The notes below the pieces were generated by a model. That model ran no database searches, was not told the origin of the DNA, and saw only the letters and a list, made by a program, of their open reading frames with translations. DNA of 34,172 nt from Anaeroplasma bactoclasticum (GTDB taxonomy: Bacteria > Bacillota_I > Bacilli_A > ML615J-28 > CAG-313): positions 1 through 34,172 of the forward strand of contig JAMPAL010000003.1 of assembly GCA_023667245.1 (NCBI GenBank), given 5' to 3'. Shown here piece by piece: positions 24,824 through 33,345 of the stretch (position 1 is the stretch's first letter; each line of letters opens with the position of its first letter). The position numbers were made by a program, and so were the translations under genes.

Positions 24824-26182
24824 ATGTCAGAAAACAAAAATTTAATTCTTGACGTAAACGACAGACCAAAAACAGGTAAATGGATTGCTCTTAGTTTCCA
24901 ACATGTTTTTGCAATGTTCAGTGCTACTGTGTTAGTACCCATGTTAACCGGATTATCTATCTCTGTTGCTTTATTTGCATCAGGTGTAGGAACACTTATC
25001 TACATTCTATGTACCAAAGCAAGAGTACCCATTTATTTAGGCTCCAGTTTTGCTTATATAGCTTATATTAATACTGCAAAAGAAGCATTAGGTGGAAGCA
25101 TGGCTAGTGCAATGACGGGTATTATGATTGCAGGTATCATTTATGTCATTATTGCTTTAGTAATTCGACTTGTCGGTGTCAAGTGGTTAAATAAACTACT
25201 CCCACCAATTGTTGTTGGTCCAACCATTATGGTCATTGGATTAGGACTTGCATCTAGTGCTATATCTAATGCGGGATTTTTTGTAGAAGGTACTCCATAT
25301 GATTATCGTTCTATTATTGTAGCTGTTGCAACAATGCTATTGATTGCTGTAATATCTATTAAAGCAAAAGGTTTCTTAAAAGTCATTCCTTTCTTAATTG
25401 GCATTGTTGGTGGATATATTGTAGCTATCCTTGTTGGTTTTATTCCAAACGGAAATTTCGGTACAATTATTGATTTTAATCCTTTAAAAGAAGTCATTAC
25501 AACTCCTAGCCAATGGTTTAAATTCCCAGAATTTACCTTCCTTGGATGGAAAGATGCTGAACTTGGTCTAGGTATTTCAATGGCAAAAATTAATTTTGCT
25601 GCAGCAATATCTGTTATTCCTCTTGCCTTTGTAACAATTTGTGAACACATCGGTGACCACAAAGTATTGGGTTCAATTACAGGTAAAGATTATTTAAGTG
25701 ACCCAGGTCTTCATCGCACTTTGCTTGGAGATGGTGTTGCAACGGTATTCGCTGGATTAATTGGAGGGCCTGCCAATACTTCCTATGGCGAAAACACATC
25801 TGTTGTGGGTATGACTAAAATTGGTTCTGTTTGGGTTACTGGTGGAGCTGCTGTCATTGCCATTTTACTTTCTTTCTGTAATATTTTTACCACTTTAATC
25901 GCAACTATCCCTGCTGCAGTAATGGGTGGCGTTTGTATGATTCTCTATGGTTTCATTGCCGCAAATGGTCTTCGTACTTTAATTGATTCTAAAGTTGATA
26001 TGTCTAAAACAAGAAATCTAATCATTGTATCTGTTATGCTTGTTATTGGTCTTGGTGGTGGTGCATTAAAATTCACAACGGACATTCAATTCTCAGGTAT
26101 GGCGCTTGCAACTATCTTTGGAATCTTACTCAATGTGATTTTGCCTAAAGAAAAGGAAGAAAAAATAATTTCAAAAGAATAG
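24824..26182 (+). CDS. uraA: Uracil permease (NCS2 family)
   Basis: 452-residue proton-coupled nucleobase permease, closest in look to UraA/PyrP uracil carriers. The N-terminal SLQHVFAMF-type motif (ALSFQHVFAMFSATVLVPML) and YLGSSFAYI are typical. CEHIGDHKVLG and GGPANTSYGENTSVV hold the Glu residues that bind uracil in UraA. The ribosome site AAAGGAGGAG precedes the ATG by about 6 bases. It follows a leader with a terminator, as pyrimidine-regulated permease genes often do, and upp at 17.2 kb supplies the matching salvage enzyme. Uracil is the likely substrate; xanthine carriers of the same family differ around the GEN motif. Confidence 0.92.
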   Translation: MSENKNLILDVNDRPKTGKWIALSFQHVFAMFSATVLVPMLTGLSISVALFASGVGTLIYILCTKARVPIYLGSSFAYIAYINTAKEALGGSMASAMTGIMIAGIIYVIIALVIRLVGVKWLNKLLPPIVVGPTIMVIGLGLASSAISNAGFFVEGTPYDYRSIIVAVATMLLIAVISIKAKGFLKVIPFLIGIVGGYIVAILVGFIPNGNFGTIIDFNPLKEVITTPSQWFKFPEFTFLGWKDAELGLGISMAKINFAAAISVIPLAFVTICEHIGDHKVLGSITGKDYLSDPGLHRTLLGDGVATVFAGLIGGPANTSYGENTSVVGMTKIGSVWVTGGAAVIAILLSFCNIFTTLIATIPAAVMGGVCMILYGFIAANGLRTLIDSKVDMSKTRNLIIVSVMLVIGLGGGALKFTTDIQFSGMALATIFGILLNVILPKEKEEKIISKE

Positions 26183-26190
26183 ATTATGAT

Positions 26191-26219
26191 AGTGTACTTT
26201 TTAAAAGTACACTTTTTTC
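26191..26219 (+). terminator. Terminator of uraA
   Basis: AGTGTACTT and AAGTACACT form a stem, followed by six T. It lies 8 bases past the stop codon. Confidence 0.88.
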
Positions 26220-26247
26220 TTGCAAACGATTACTAAACCATTTTACT

Positions 26248-26275
26248 TTGTTAATTTTTCTTTTTAAGGTAAAAT
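26248..26275 (+). promoter_or_regulatory. Probable promoter of the phosphofructokinase gene
   Basis: TTGTTA (26248-26253), a 16-base spacer, TAAAAT (26270-26275). The start would be near 26282, a short leader before the ATG at 26297. Confidence 0.55.
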
Positions 26276-26296
26276 ATGCTCAAATGAGGTGAACAT

Positions 26297-27541
26297 ATGA
26301 AAAAAGGATCTATATTAGTTGGTCAATCTGGTGGTCCTACCGCAGTCATCAACGCAAGCCTAGCTGGTATTGTGGAAGAGGCCAAATTACATACTGAAAT
26401 TGAGACAGTATACGGCGCATTAAATGGAATTGACGGTATTATTCATCAGCAAATTATTGATTTATATGCTGAATCATCTGAAACAATTGAATTACTGAAA
26501 ACTACACCTAGTTCTATTCTTGGCTCCATTCGTTTTAAATTGCCTAATCCCCAAATAGACGATAGTATTCACAAAACTATTGTTTCTGTCTTTAAATCCC
26601 TGCATATTACACATTTTTTCTATATTGGCGGAAACGATTCGATGGATACCTGTTTGAACTTAAGTCAATACTTTCAAAGTATTCACTTTGACTGCACAGT
26701 TATTGGTGTCCCCAAAACAATTGATAATGATTTAGTTGGGACAGATCATACTCCAGGCTATGGTTCAAGCATCAAATTTATTGCTACCTCAATTGCGGAA
26801 ATCTATCAAGATATTGCTTGTTATCCCAAGGGAAAAGTCACAATTGTTGAAATTATGGGGCGTGATGCTGGTTGGCTCACCGCGGGAACCAAGTTAGCAA
26901 GTTTAACCAATAGCGGTCCTGACTTGATTTATTTACCCGAGGTCCCTTTTGATATGGCAGATTTTCTCGAAAAAGTATCCTCCATATATCAACAAAAAGG
27001 ACACGCCCTTATAGCCATTTCTGAAGGAATTAAAGATCAAAATGGAACTTATATGCTTCAATATCGTTCCTTTAATAATGAAGATGATTTTGGTCATTTA
27101 CAACTCGGGGGAGTCGCGCAACTATTAGCGGAGCGTGTCAATCAAAGACTGCACTTACCTATTCGTAGTATTGAGTTGAATTTACCACAACGATGTTCTT
27201 CCCATATTTCCTCACTAACTGATATTCATGAAGCAACTCAATGTGGTCAATATGCAGTCCAATTCGCGTTAGCAGGATATACAGGCCAGATGGTGGCTAT
27301 GAAAAGAACAAAAAATTATACAATTCAATACGAACTGGTTCCTCTATCAGACGTGGCCAATTTGGTAAAGCAAGTTCCTTTTCATTTTATAGATGCCGAA
27401 AATGCAGATATTACATCCTCTTTTATAGATTATGCTTTGCCCTTAATTCAAGGTGAACCAAATACTCAATTTGAAAATGGAATGCCAAAATTTGCTAAGT
27501 TACAAAAACATTATGTGACAATAAACAAAACACACAAGTGA
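26297..27541 (+). CDS. pfp: Pyrophosphate-type 6-phosphofructokinase
   Basis: 414 residues. Phosphorylates fructose 6-phosphate using pyrophosphate rather than ATP, a reversible glycolytic step. Motifs: GQSGGPTAVINASLAGI, IGGNDSMDTC, GVPKTIDNDLVGTDHTPGYGSS and EIMGRDAGWLTAGT. Asp in GGND and Lys in PKTID are the two residues that block ATP and favour pyrophosphate in this superfamily, whereas ATP enzymes have Gly at both. Longer than ATP-PFK (about 320), as expected for this class. GAGGTG is the ribosome site. It stands alone between two terminators. Confidence 0.92.
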   Translation: MKKGSILVGQSGGPTAVINASLAGIVEEAKLHTEIETVYGALNGIDGIIHQQIIDLYAESSETIELLKTTPSSILGSIRFKLPNPQIDDSIHKTIVSVFKSLHITHFFYIGGNDSMDTCLNLSQYFQSIHFDCTVIGVPKTIDNDLVGTDHTPGYGSSIKFIATSIAEIYQDIACYPKGKVTIVEIMGRDAGWLTAGTKLASLTNSGPDLIYLPEVPFDMADFLEKVSSIYQQKGHALIAISEGIKDQNGTYMLQYRSFNNEDDFGHLQLGGVAQLLAERVNQRLHLPIRSIELNLPQRCSSHISSLTDIHEATQCGQYAVQFALAGYTGQMVAMKRTKNYTIQYELVPLSDVANLVKQVPFHFIDAENADITSSFIDYALPLIQGEPNTQFENGMPKFAKLQKHYVTINKTHK

Positions 27542-27562
27542 AAATTCACTTGTGTGTTTTTT
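27527..27562. terminator. Bidirectional terminator between pfp and pyrG
   Basis: AAAACACACAAGTGAA pairs perfectly with TTCACTTGTGTGTTTT around AA. A on one side and T on the other serve both strands. It overlaps the pfp stop codon and ends 7 bases from the pyrG stop. Confidence 0.9.
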
Positions 27563-27568
27563 AATATT

Positions 27569-29179
27569 TTATTGTTTGCTCTTTTGATAAGCTAAAGCGT
27601 GTTCAATAAATGCTACAAATAGTGGCTGTGGTCTATTGGGTCTTGAACTAAATTCAGGATGAAATTGACACGCTAAAAACCAAGGATGATCCTTTATTTC
27701 AACAATTTCAACTAATCCAGTATCTGGGTTTCTACCCGTTGCTATCATACCTGCTTTTTCCATTTGTTCTAAATACTGATTATTAAATTCATAGCGATGA
27801 CGATGCCTTTCAAAAATATTTGTTTTTTGATAAGCTTGATAGGCGGCTGAATCTTTTTTAATCTGACATTCATATGCGCCCAAACGAAGTGTTCCTCCCA
27901 TATTAATACCTGCATATTGATCTGGTAAATAGTCAATTATGGGGTGAGTTGTAGTTTCACAAAGTTCAGTAGAATGTGCATCTTGTAATCCCATAACATG
28001 TCTTGCAAATTCAATTGTTGCTAGTTGCATTCCTAAACAAATACCAAAATATGGAATTTGTTTTTCCCTTGCATAACGAATAGCAGTTATTTTACCTTCA
28101 ATTCCCCTAGGTCCAAAACCACCTGGAACTAAAATCCCATCTGCATCATGCAAATACATATCTGCATTTTCTTCTGTAATATCGTCTGCTAAAATCCAAT
28201 TCATAGTTACTTTTTTACCAAATACATATCCTGCATGCTTGAGCGCTTCATTGATGGAAATATACGCATCTTGTAATTGAACATATTTTCCAACTAGTGC
28301 AATCTTCACTTCACCCGATAATTTTCGAATGGTCTGAATAAGACCATTCCATTCATCCATATTTGGTTTTTCAGTTTCCAATTTAAAGAAATCACAAATA
28401 TATTGATCTGCCCCTTGATTAAATAAATTGTTGGCTACTTCATATAAAATTTTAACATCCTTTGAAACCACAACTGCCCTTTTATCTACATCGCAAAATG
28501 AAGAAATTTTTTCACGCAATTCAAGATTGATATCCATTTCTGAACGAAGTACTAACATATCAGGCTGAATTCCTAGTGAACGGAGCTCCTTCACACTATG
28601 TTGAGTGGGCTTCGTTTTCAATTCTGATGCGGCTTTGACAAATGGCACGAGAGTAGTGTGGACATAAAAAGTATTTTCTATTCCTACATCTCGTCTCCAT
28701 TGTCGAATGGCTTCAAGAAAAGGAAGAGATTCAATATCCCCTACAGTTCCTCCAATTTCCGTAATAATAATATCTGCCTTTGAAGTGGTTGCAGCTGAAA
28801 TGAGTCTCGACTTAATTTCATTGGTAATATGGGGTATAACTTGTACTGTTTTACCAAGATAATCTCCTGCTCGCTCTTTCCGAATAACCGATTGATAAAT
28901 TTTGCCAGAGGTTACACAAGATTCTTTAGTCAATTCTTCATCTATAAAACGTTCATAATGTCCTAAATCCAAATCAGTTTCTGCCCCATCAACGGTAACA
29001 TACACTTCTCCATGTTGATAAGGACTCATCGTGCCTGGATCGACATTAATATAAGGATCAAATTTCTGCATAAACACTTTTAATCCCCTATTTTTCAATA
29101 ATCTTCCTAATGATGAGGCAACTATTCCCTTACCTAGACTAGACACTACTCCACCTGTTACAAATATATATTTTGCCAT
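27569..29179 (-). CDS. pyrG: CTP synthase
   Basis: 536 residues. Makes CTP from UTP, ATP and glutamine. The N-terminal synthase domain opens with [16 protein letters not shown] and holds [20 protein letters not shown]. The C-terminal glutaminase domain has the catalytic Cys in GICLGMQLA and the His/Glu pair in [11 protein letters not shown]. The start is set at 29179 because GGAGG lies 5 bases before it and the family begins MAKYIF; an in-frame ATG five codons upstream lies ahead of that site. Expression is probably CTP-controlled through the leader attenuator at 29203-29249. Confidence 0.97.
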   Translation of the reverse strand: MAKYIFVTGGVVSSLGKGIVASSLGRLLKNRGLKVFMQKFDPYINVDPGTMSPYQHGEVYVTVDGAETDLDLGHYERFIDEELTKESCVTSGKIYQSVIRKERAGDYLGKTVQVIPHITNEIKSRLISAATTSKADIIITEIGGTVGDIESLPFLEAIRQWRRDVGIENTFYVHTTLVPFVKAASELKTKPTQHSVKELRSLGIQPDMLVLRSEMDINLELREKISSFCDVDKRAVVVSKDVKILYEVANNLFNQGADQYICDFFKLETEKPNMDEWNGLIQTIRKLSGEVKIALVGKYVQLQDAYISINEALKHAGYVFGKKVTMNWILADDITEENADMYLHDADGILVPGGFGPRGIEGKITAIRYAREKQIPYFGICLGMQLATIEFARHVMGLQDAHSTELCETTTHPIIDYLPDQYAGINMGGTLRLGAYECQIKKDSAAYQAYQKTNIFERHRHRYEFNNQYLEQMEKAGMIATGRNPDTGLVEIVEIKDHPWFLACQFHPEFSSRPNRPQPLFVAFIEHALAYQKSKQ

Positions 29180-29202
29180 ATTAACCTCCTGCAAATCATT
29201 TA

Positions 29203-29228
29203 AAAAATAAAAAACCCGATAAATCGGG
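29203..29228 (-). terminator. pyrG leader attenuator terminator
   Basis: Minus strand CCCGAT and ATCGGG pair around TT, followed by a run of six T and more. It sits between the predicted transcript start GGGC (29249) and the pyrG ribosome site, the arrangement known for B. subtilis pyrG. Confidence 0.85.
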
Positions 29229-29254
29229 ATAGCGCTCTTTTAGGCGCCCTTATT

Positions 29255-29283
29255 ATTATATAAAAAAAGAAATTTTTTGTCAA
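29255..29283 (-). promoter_or_regulatory. Sigma-A promoter of pyrG with GGGC start
   Basis: Minus strand TTGACA (29278-29283), 17-base spacer, TATAAT (29255-29260). The first G run downstream is GGGCGCC beginning at 29249, five bases past the -10. A GGGC start allows reiterative G addition at low CTP, as established for Bacillus pyrG. Confidence 0.85.
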
Positions 29284-29330
29284 TTAAAAGCGAAAGAGAT
29301 TTTTTGAAATCGTTTTCTAATTAAAAACCT

Positions 29331-29359
29331 TTTACTAACCTTTTTTATTATTATATAAT
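29331..29359 (+). promoter_or_regulatory. Probable sigma-A promoter of azgA
   Basis: TTTACT (29331-29336), a 17-base spacer, TATAAT (29354-29359). The start near 29366 places the guanine aptamer at the 5' end of the RNA. Confidence 0.65.
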
Positions 29360-29369
29360 ATAGTTGTAA

Positions 29370-29440
29370 AAGTCATATAATCTCAATAATATGGTTTGGG
29401 AGTTTCTACATTATCACCGTAAATGATAATACTATGGTAC
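29370..29440 (+). ncRNA. Purine riboswitch, guanine/hypoxanthine class
   Basis: CATATAATCTCAATAATATGG, TTTGGGAGTTTCTAC, and CACCGTAAATG then ACTATGG follow the purine aptamer closely: P1, the J1/2 TATAATC, the P2 loop, J2/3 TTTCTAC, P3 (ATTATC/GATAAT) and the return strand. The base equivalent to position 74 is C (in ACTATGG), which selects guanine or hypoxanthine rather than adenine. P1 forms from GTCATA and TATGGT with two G-T wobbles. The expression platform is less clear: AAAAACC/GG-TTTTT with a bulge (about 29453-29477) could be the terminator. Confidence 0.92.
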
Positions 29441-29452
29441 AATTGAATCATC

Positions 29453-29477
29453 AAAAAAACCGCTGTTATGGCTTTTT
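29453..29477 (+). terminator. Possible terminator of the guanine riboswitch
   Basis: AAAAACC and GG(C)TTTTT can pair with one bulged base. The stem is weak and the T run short, so the control could also act another way. Confidence 0.4.
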
Positions 29478-29509
29478 ACAACAAAATTTTTCAAGGAGGA
29501 CTTCTTTTT

Positions 29510-31033
29510 ATGGAAGACAACAAACAAAAAAATGTTGGCAAGCTCGACAGCTTTTTTGGCGTTTCTAAAGCCGGGTCAACACTAAAGGTGGAGGTATTAG
29601 CAGGTATCGCAACATTCTTAGCAATGGCATACATTTTAACTGTTAATCCTAACCAAATTTTACTATTCAACATTGCAGATCCAAAATGGCCATCTGTGTT
29701 TATTGCTACTGCATTAGGTGCTGTAATTGGTACATTATTAATGGCTTTACTTGCTAAAATGCCACTTGCACAAGCTTCTGGTATGGGGCTTAACTCTCAA
29801 GTAGGTTCAATCCTTGGTGGATTTATGGGATTTGCCTTCTCTTTTGGCAATGCTATGCTTTTGGTTTTAATTAGTGGTATTGTATTCTTACTTTTATCTA
29901 TTATTCCTGCTGGTAAAAACAAAACAACTGGTCAAGTCATTACACTAAGAGAATTAATTTTTGTAGGTATGCCTAAAGCAGTACGTACAGCTATTCCAGT
30001 AGGTATTGGTCTATTTATCGCTTTTATTGGATTACAAAATGCAGGTATTGTTCAAGATAACCCTTATACATTATTACAATTTGTATCTTTGAATTCAAAA
30101 GAAGCTTGGGCTGTTGGTGGCGTAGCTAGAACTGCTATTGTAGGTCTATTTAGTTTTGTTGTAATTGCTGTATTATCTCACTTTAAAGTTAAAGGCGCTG
30201 TTGTTTTAGGTATTCTTGCTGCAACTCTTCTTGCATGGCCATTAGGTGTTACAGATATTGATATCCTTCTTGGTAAATCAAGCGGTGTAACTTGGAAATT
30301 CTGGGAAAATTTTGCTAACTTCTTCTCATTTGATTCTAGCAAAGGTGGTATCTTTGCTGCTACTTTTACTGAAGGATTTAATTTCCCAGAAGGGTCTTTA
30401 ATGACTTGTATTATGCTTGTAATTACATTTGCGATGATTGACATGTTTGATACAATGGGAACTGTTGTTGGATGTTGCGCAAATGCAAATCTTTTGGATG
30501 AAAATGGTGTTCCACAAAACTATGGAAAAATCATGTTATCTGACTCTATTGCTACTTGTACTGGTGCTGTTTTAGGTACTTCTACTGTTACAACTTTCGT
30601 TGAATCAGGTGCTGGTGTTGCTGTGGGTGGAAAAACAGGTTTAACTGCTTTAGTTACTGCCCTTTTATTCTTATTATCTATTTTCCTATTACCAGTATTC
30701 GCATTTATTCCTAGTGCTGCAGCAGCTGGTGCTCTTCTTTATGTTGGTGTTTTGATGATGTCTAATGTAAAAAATATTGATTTCTCTACTCCAAAAGCAG
30801 CCGTTCCAGCATTCGTTACGATTGCAATGATGCCACTTTCTTATTCTATTACCAATGGTATTGGACTTGGATTAATTACTTACGTTGTTATTGCATTATT
30901 TACTTTCTTAATTGATGCGATTAAATATGCATGTAAAAAAGGTGATAAACCAAAATGGGAGATTTCTGTTGTTGCACTTATTGTTACAGCATTATTCCTT
31001 GTTTATTTCTTAGTTCCAACTATTATTAAATAG
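29510..31033 (+). CDS. Hypoxanthine/guanine permease, AzgA/PbuG type
   Basis: 507-residue purine permease of the AzgA-like branch. Starts MEDNKQKNVGKLDSFFGVSK; that cytoplasmic N-terminus with a FF core is typical. Family marks: LTVNPNQIL, SGMGLNSQVGSILGG, MIDMFDTMGTVVGCC, and ESGAGVAVGGKTGLTALVTALLF. The start is set at 29510 because AAGGAGGA precedes it by nine bases; an in-frame ATG 14 codons upstream lies inside the leader hairpin. The guanine riboswitch upstream supports guanine/hypoxanthine as substrate. Confidence 0.93.
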   Translation: MEDNKQKNVGKLDSFFGVSKAGSTLKVEVLAGIATFLAMAYILTVNPNQILLFNIADPKWPSVFIATALGAVIGTLLMALLAKMPLAQASGMGLNSQVGSILGGFMGFAFSFGNAMLLVLISGIVFLLLSIIPAGKNKTTGQVITLRELIFVGMPKAVRTAIPVGIGLFIAFIGLQNAGIVQDNPYTLLQFVSLNSKEAWAVGGVARTAIVGLFSFVVIAVLSHFKVKGAVVLGILAATLLAWPLGVTDIDILLGKSSGVTWKFWENFANFFSFDSSKGGIFAATFTEGFNFPEGSLMTCIMLVITFAMIDMFDTMGTVVGCCANANLLDENGVPQNYGKIMLSDSIATCTGAVLGTSTVTTFVESGAGVAVGGKTGLTALVTALLFLLSIFLLPVFAFIPSAAAAGALLYVGVLMMSNVKNIDFSTPKAAVPAFVTIAMMPLSYSITNGIGLGLITYVVIALFTFLIDAIKYACKKGDKPKWEISVVALIVTALFLVYFLVPTIIK

Positions 31034-31041
31034 ATTACATC

Positions 31042-31078
31042 AAAACTTTGAGTGATACTGACTCAAAGTTTTTTTCTT
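31042..31078 (+). terminator. Terminator of the purine permease gene
   Basis: AAAACTTTGAGT and ACTCAAAGTTTT form a perfect twelve-pair stem around seven bases, then more T. Confidence 0.92.
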
Positions 31079-31138
31079 TTTTACTGAAAAAATCACTTTT
31101 ATATGATAAAATACATAATATAAGAAAGAGGGAATATT

Positions 31139-32518
31139 ATGAACAACTTGAAAGAGAAACAATTTCTTTTTGAGAAAATGAGTATACCTAAAGCCGTTTG
31201 TTATTTGGCTATCCCTACAATTATTAGTCAATTGATTACGATTATTTATAATTGGGCAGATACATATTTTATTGGGCAATTGAATGATACCTATCAAATG
31301 GCTGCAATTACTGTTTGTCATCCTGCTTTTATGATGACTACCGCAATCGCAAATCTACTAGGTATCGGTGGAGCTAGTGCAATATCCAGAGCTTTAGGTA
31401 TAAATAATACGGAACGTATACAAAAAATTGCTACTGTGAGTCTTTGGGGATCTATTATTGTATCTATTGCCTATGCACTATTGGTTTTTGTATTTCAAAG
31501 TCCCCTACTATCCTTTTTAGGGGCTACAACGAATACCTATACTTTTGCAAAGCAATATTTATTTTATGTCGTTATTCTAGGAACACTACCATCCGTACTC
31601 AATTTTACCTTGTCTCACCTGATTCGTTCTATTGGTATGTCGAAAGAATCAAGCATTGGTATTGCCATGGGTGGCATTATCAATATGTTGCTCGATCCCC
31701 TTTTTATTTTTGTTTTTCACTTGGATGTTGTAGGGGCAGCTATCGCAACATTGCTTTCAAATATACTTGCTACCTTTTATTTTATTCTATTACTGTATAA
31801 AATAAGAAAAAAAAGTCCGCTTCGTTTTCATTGGCATAACCTCAAAATTCAAGAGCGTGTCACGCTGGAAATCATTGGATCTGGCTTATCTAGTTTTCTT
31901 CTTTCCTTAATGGCTTTGCTCAGTAATACGGTTATCAATAAGCTGATGTCAAATGTTGACGAAGCTGCTATCTCCGGTGTAAGTATTGCCAAAAAAGTAG
32001 ATCTTTGTATTATTGCCTTTGCACAAGGTTTATCACAGGGGATTCTTCCACTTATTGGCTATAATTATGCATCCAACAACACCACTCGAATGAAAAAAAC
32101 AATTTATTTCTCAGGGATAACTATGCTCATTTTTGCTACTCTTTGTGTCATCTTATTCAGCATCTTCCCTAAATCAATTGTGCAACTATTTATAAAGGAT
32201 GAAAAGACCATTGCATATGCTAGCCAATTCTTACGAATATTATGTATTTCTATGCCACTTACTTCGCTTATTTTTTTAGGTAATACGATATTCCAAGCCA
32301 CAAAACAAAATATTCGGGCGTTGATTTTAATTCTACTTCGAAAAGGAATTATTGATATCCCCTTGATGCTACTACTCAATCACTGGATTCCAGTCTATGG
32401 CGTCATTATGGCTCAACCCATTGTAGATAGTTTTGCGGGAATACTCGCTATTTTACTTTATATTACCTTTTTAAAAGAAAAGCACTACCAACCTGATTTA
32501 AAAATAAATATACACTAG
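31139..32518 (+). CDS. MATE-family multidrug/sodium antiporter
   Basis: 459 residues with about twelve membrane segments. A MATE exporter uses a sodium or proton gradient to expel cationic compounds. Typical pieces: IPTIISQLITIIYNWADTYFIGQL at the start (helix 1 with the NWADTYFIG turn), GIGGASAISRALG, LSHLIRSIGMSKESSIG, INMLLDPLFIF, and QGLSQGILPLIGYNYAS in the second half. The AGAGGG ribosome site lies 6 bases from the ATG. It is a single gene: terminators flank it on both sides. Substrate cannot be read from sequence. Confidence 0.93.
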   Translation: MNNLKEKQFLFEKMSIPKAVCYLAIPTIISQLITIIYNWADTYFIGQLNDTYQMAAITVCHPAFMMTTAIANLLGIGGASAISRALGINNTERIQKIATVSLWGSIIVSIAYALLVFVFQSPLLSFLGATTNTYTFAKQYLFYVVILGTLPSVLNFTLSHLIRSIGMSKESSIGIAMGGIINMLLDPLFIFVFHLDVVGAAIATLLSNILATFYFILLLYKIRKKSPLRFHWHNLKIQERVTLEIIGSGLSSFLLSLMALLSNTVINKLMSNVDEAAISGVSIAKKVDLCIIAFAQGLSQGILPLIGYNYASNNTTRMKKTIYFSGITMLIFATLCVILFSIFPKSIVQLFIKDEKTIAYASQFLRILCISMPLTSLIFLGNTIFQATKQNIRALILILLRKGIIDIPLMLLLNHWIPVYGVIMAQPIVDSFAGILAILLYITFLKEKHYQPDLKINIH

Positions 32519-32537
32519 AAATTTCTAGTGTGTATTT
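32506..32537. terminator. Bidirectional terminator between the MATE gene and the SDR gene
   Basis: AAATATACACTAGAAA and TTTCTAGTGTGTATTT form a sixteen-pair stem with one G-T wobble, flanked by A and T runs. It contains the MATE stop codon and serves the convergent SDR gene. Confidence 0.85.
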
Positions 32538-32552
32538 TTCATTTAATTATCG

Positions 32553-33344
32553 CTATTTTGAACGTTCGCTTTGAATACGATAAACGATATGCCTAGATAG
32601 ACGCCTACTTATCAAACGATTCATAAAAATAGCTGTTCTATTTTTCATTCCATAAACGGCTATTACCTTTTTTTGCATCATTTTATGATAACCATACTGA
32701 GCTACACAATAAGCACTTGCTGGTCGCATATGTCTCAGTAAATCGGTTTTATCACTAGATGCATTCGCCACTTGAAAAAAATGAGTATCTGTTGTACCAG
32801 GACAAAGTACAGTTACAAAAATACCATATGGTTTTAATTCTTTGCTCAATGCTTCCGAAAAAGAAAGGACAAAGGCTTTACTCGCATAATAGGTCGCCAT
32901 CATAGGGCCAGAGAAAAACGAAGCAATAGATCCAACATTTAAAATGTGACCAAAATGACGTTTTTTCATATCATTGGCAAAATAATGACACAATTCCATT
33001 ACAGATAAAATATTGACTTGGATCATATCATAATGACGCTCTATATTGGCATTAATGAACGGACCATAATCACCAAATCCAGCATTGTTCACTAGATAAT
33101 CGACACGTAGTCCCTTTTGAACAATGTTCTCATACAGTGTTTTGGCGATATAAGGCTTGGATAAATCCTCAACTAAAATGACAATATCCACATGATATGC
33201 ATTGATTAATGTTTCGCGAATACTTTCCAATTGATCTTTACTTCTTGCTACCAATATCAAAGGGTATCCATCTTTTGCAAAAAGTTTGGCTAGTTCTAGT
33301 CCTAGTCCTCTACTAGCACCTGTAATCAAAGCGTAATTTTTCAT
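32553..33344 (-). CDS. Short-chain dehydrogenase/reductase
   Basis: 263 residues, classical SDR: TGASRGLG nucleotide-binding motif near the N-terminus, NNAGFGDYGPF, catalytic Ser in NVGSIASF, and YYASKAF with the Tyr-x3-Lys pair. The extended C-terminus is like the YqjQ/DltE-type SDRs that often act on lipid or unknown substrates. The ATG lies one base after the stop of the upstream gene with only a poor ribosome site, so it is probably translated by reinitiation. Substrate unknown. Confidence 0.92.
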   Translation of the reverse strand: MKNYALITGASRGLGLELAKLFAKDGYPLILVARSKDQLESIRETLINAYHVDIVILVEDLSKPYIAKTLYENIVQKGLRVDYLVNNAGFGDYGPFINANIERHYDMIQVNILSVMELCHYFANDMKKRHFGHILNVGSIASFFSGPMMATYYASKAFVLSFSEALSKELKPYGIFVTVLCPGTTDTHFFQVANASSDKTDLLRHMRPASAYCVAQYGYHKMMQKKVIAVYGMKNRTAIFMNRLISRRLSRHIVYRIQSERSK

Positions 33345-33345
33345 T

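Noticed and set aside
31444..31800. A 118-codon plus-strand frame inside the MATE gene.
   Set aside because: Shadow of the MATE coding frame; aromatic-rich composition typical of an out-of-frame read of a membrane protein.
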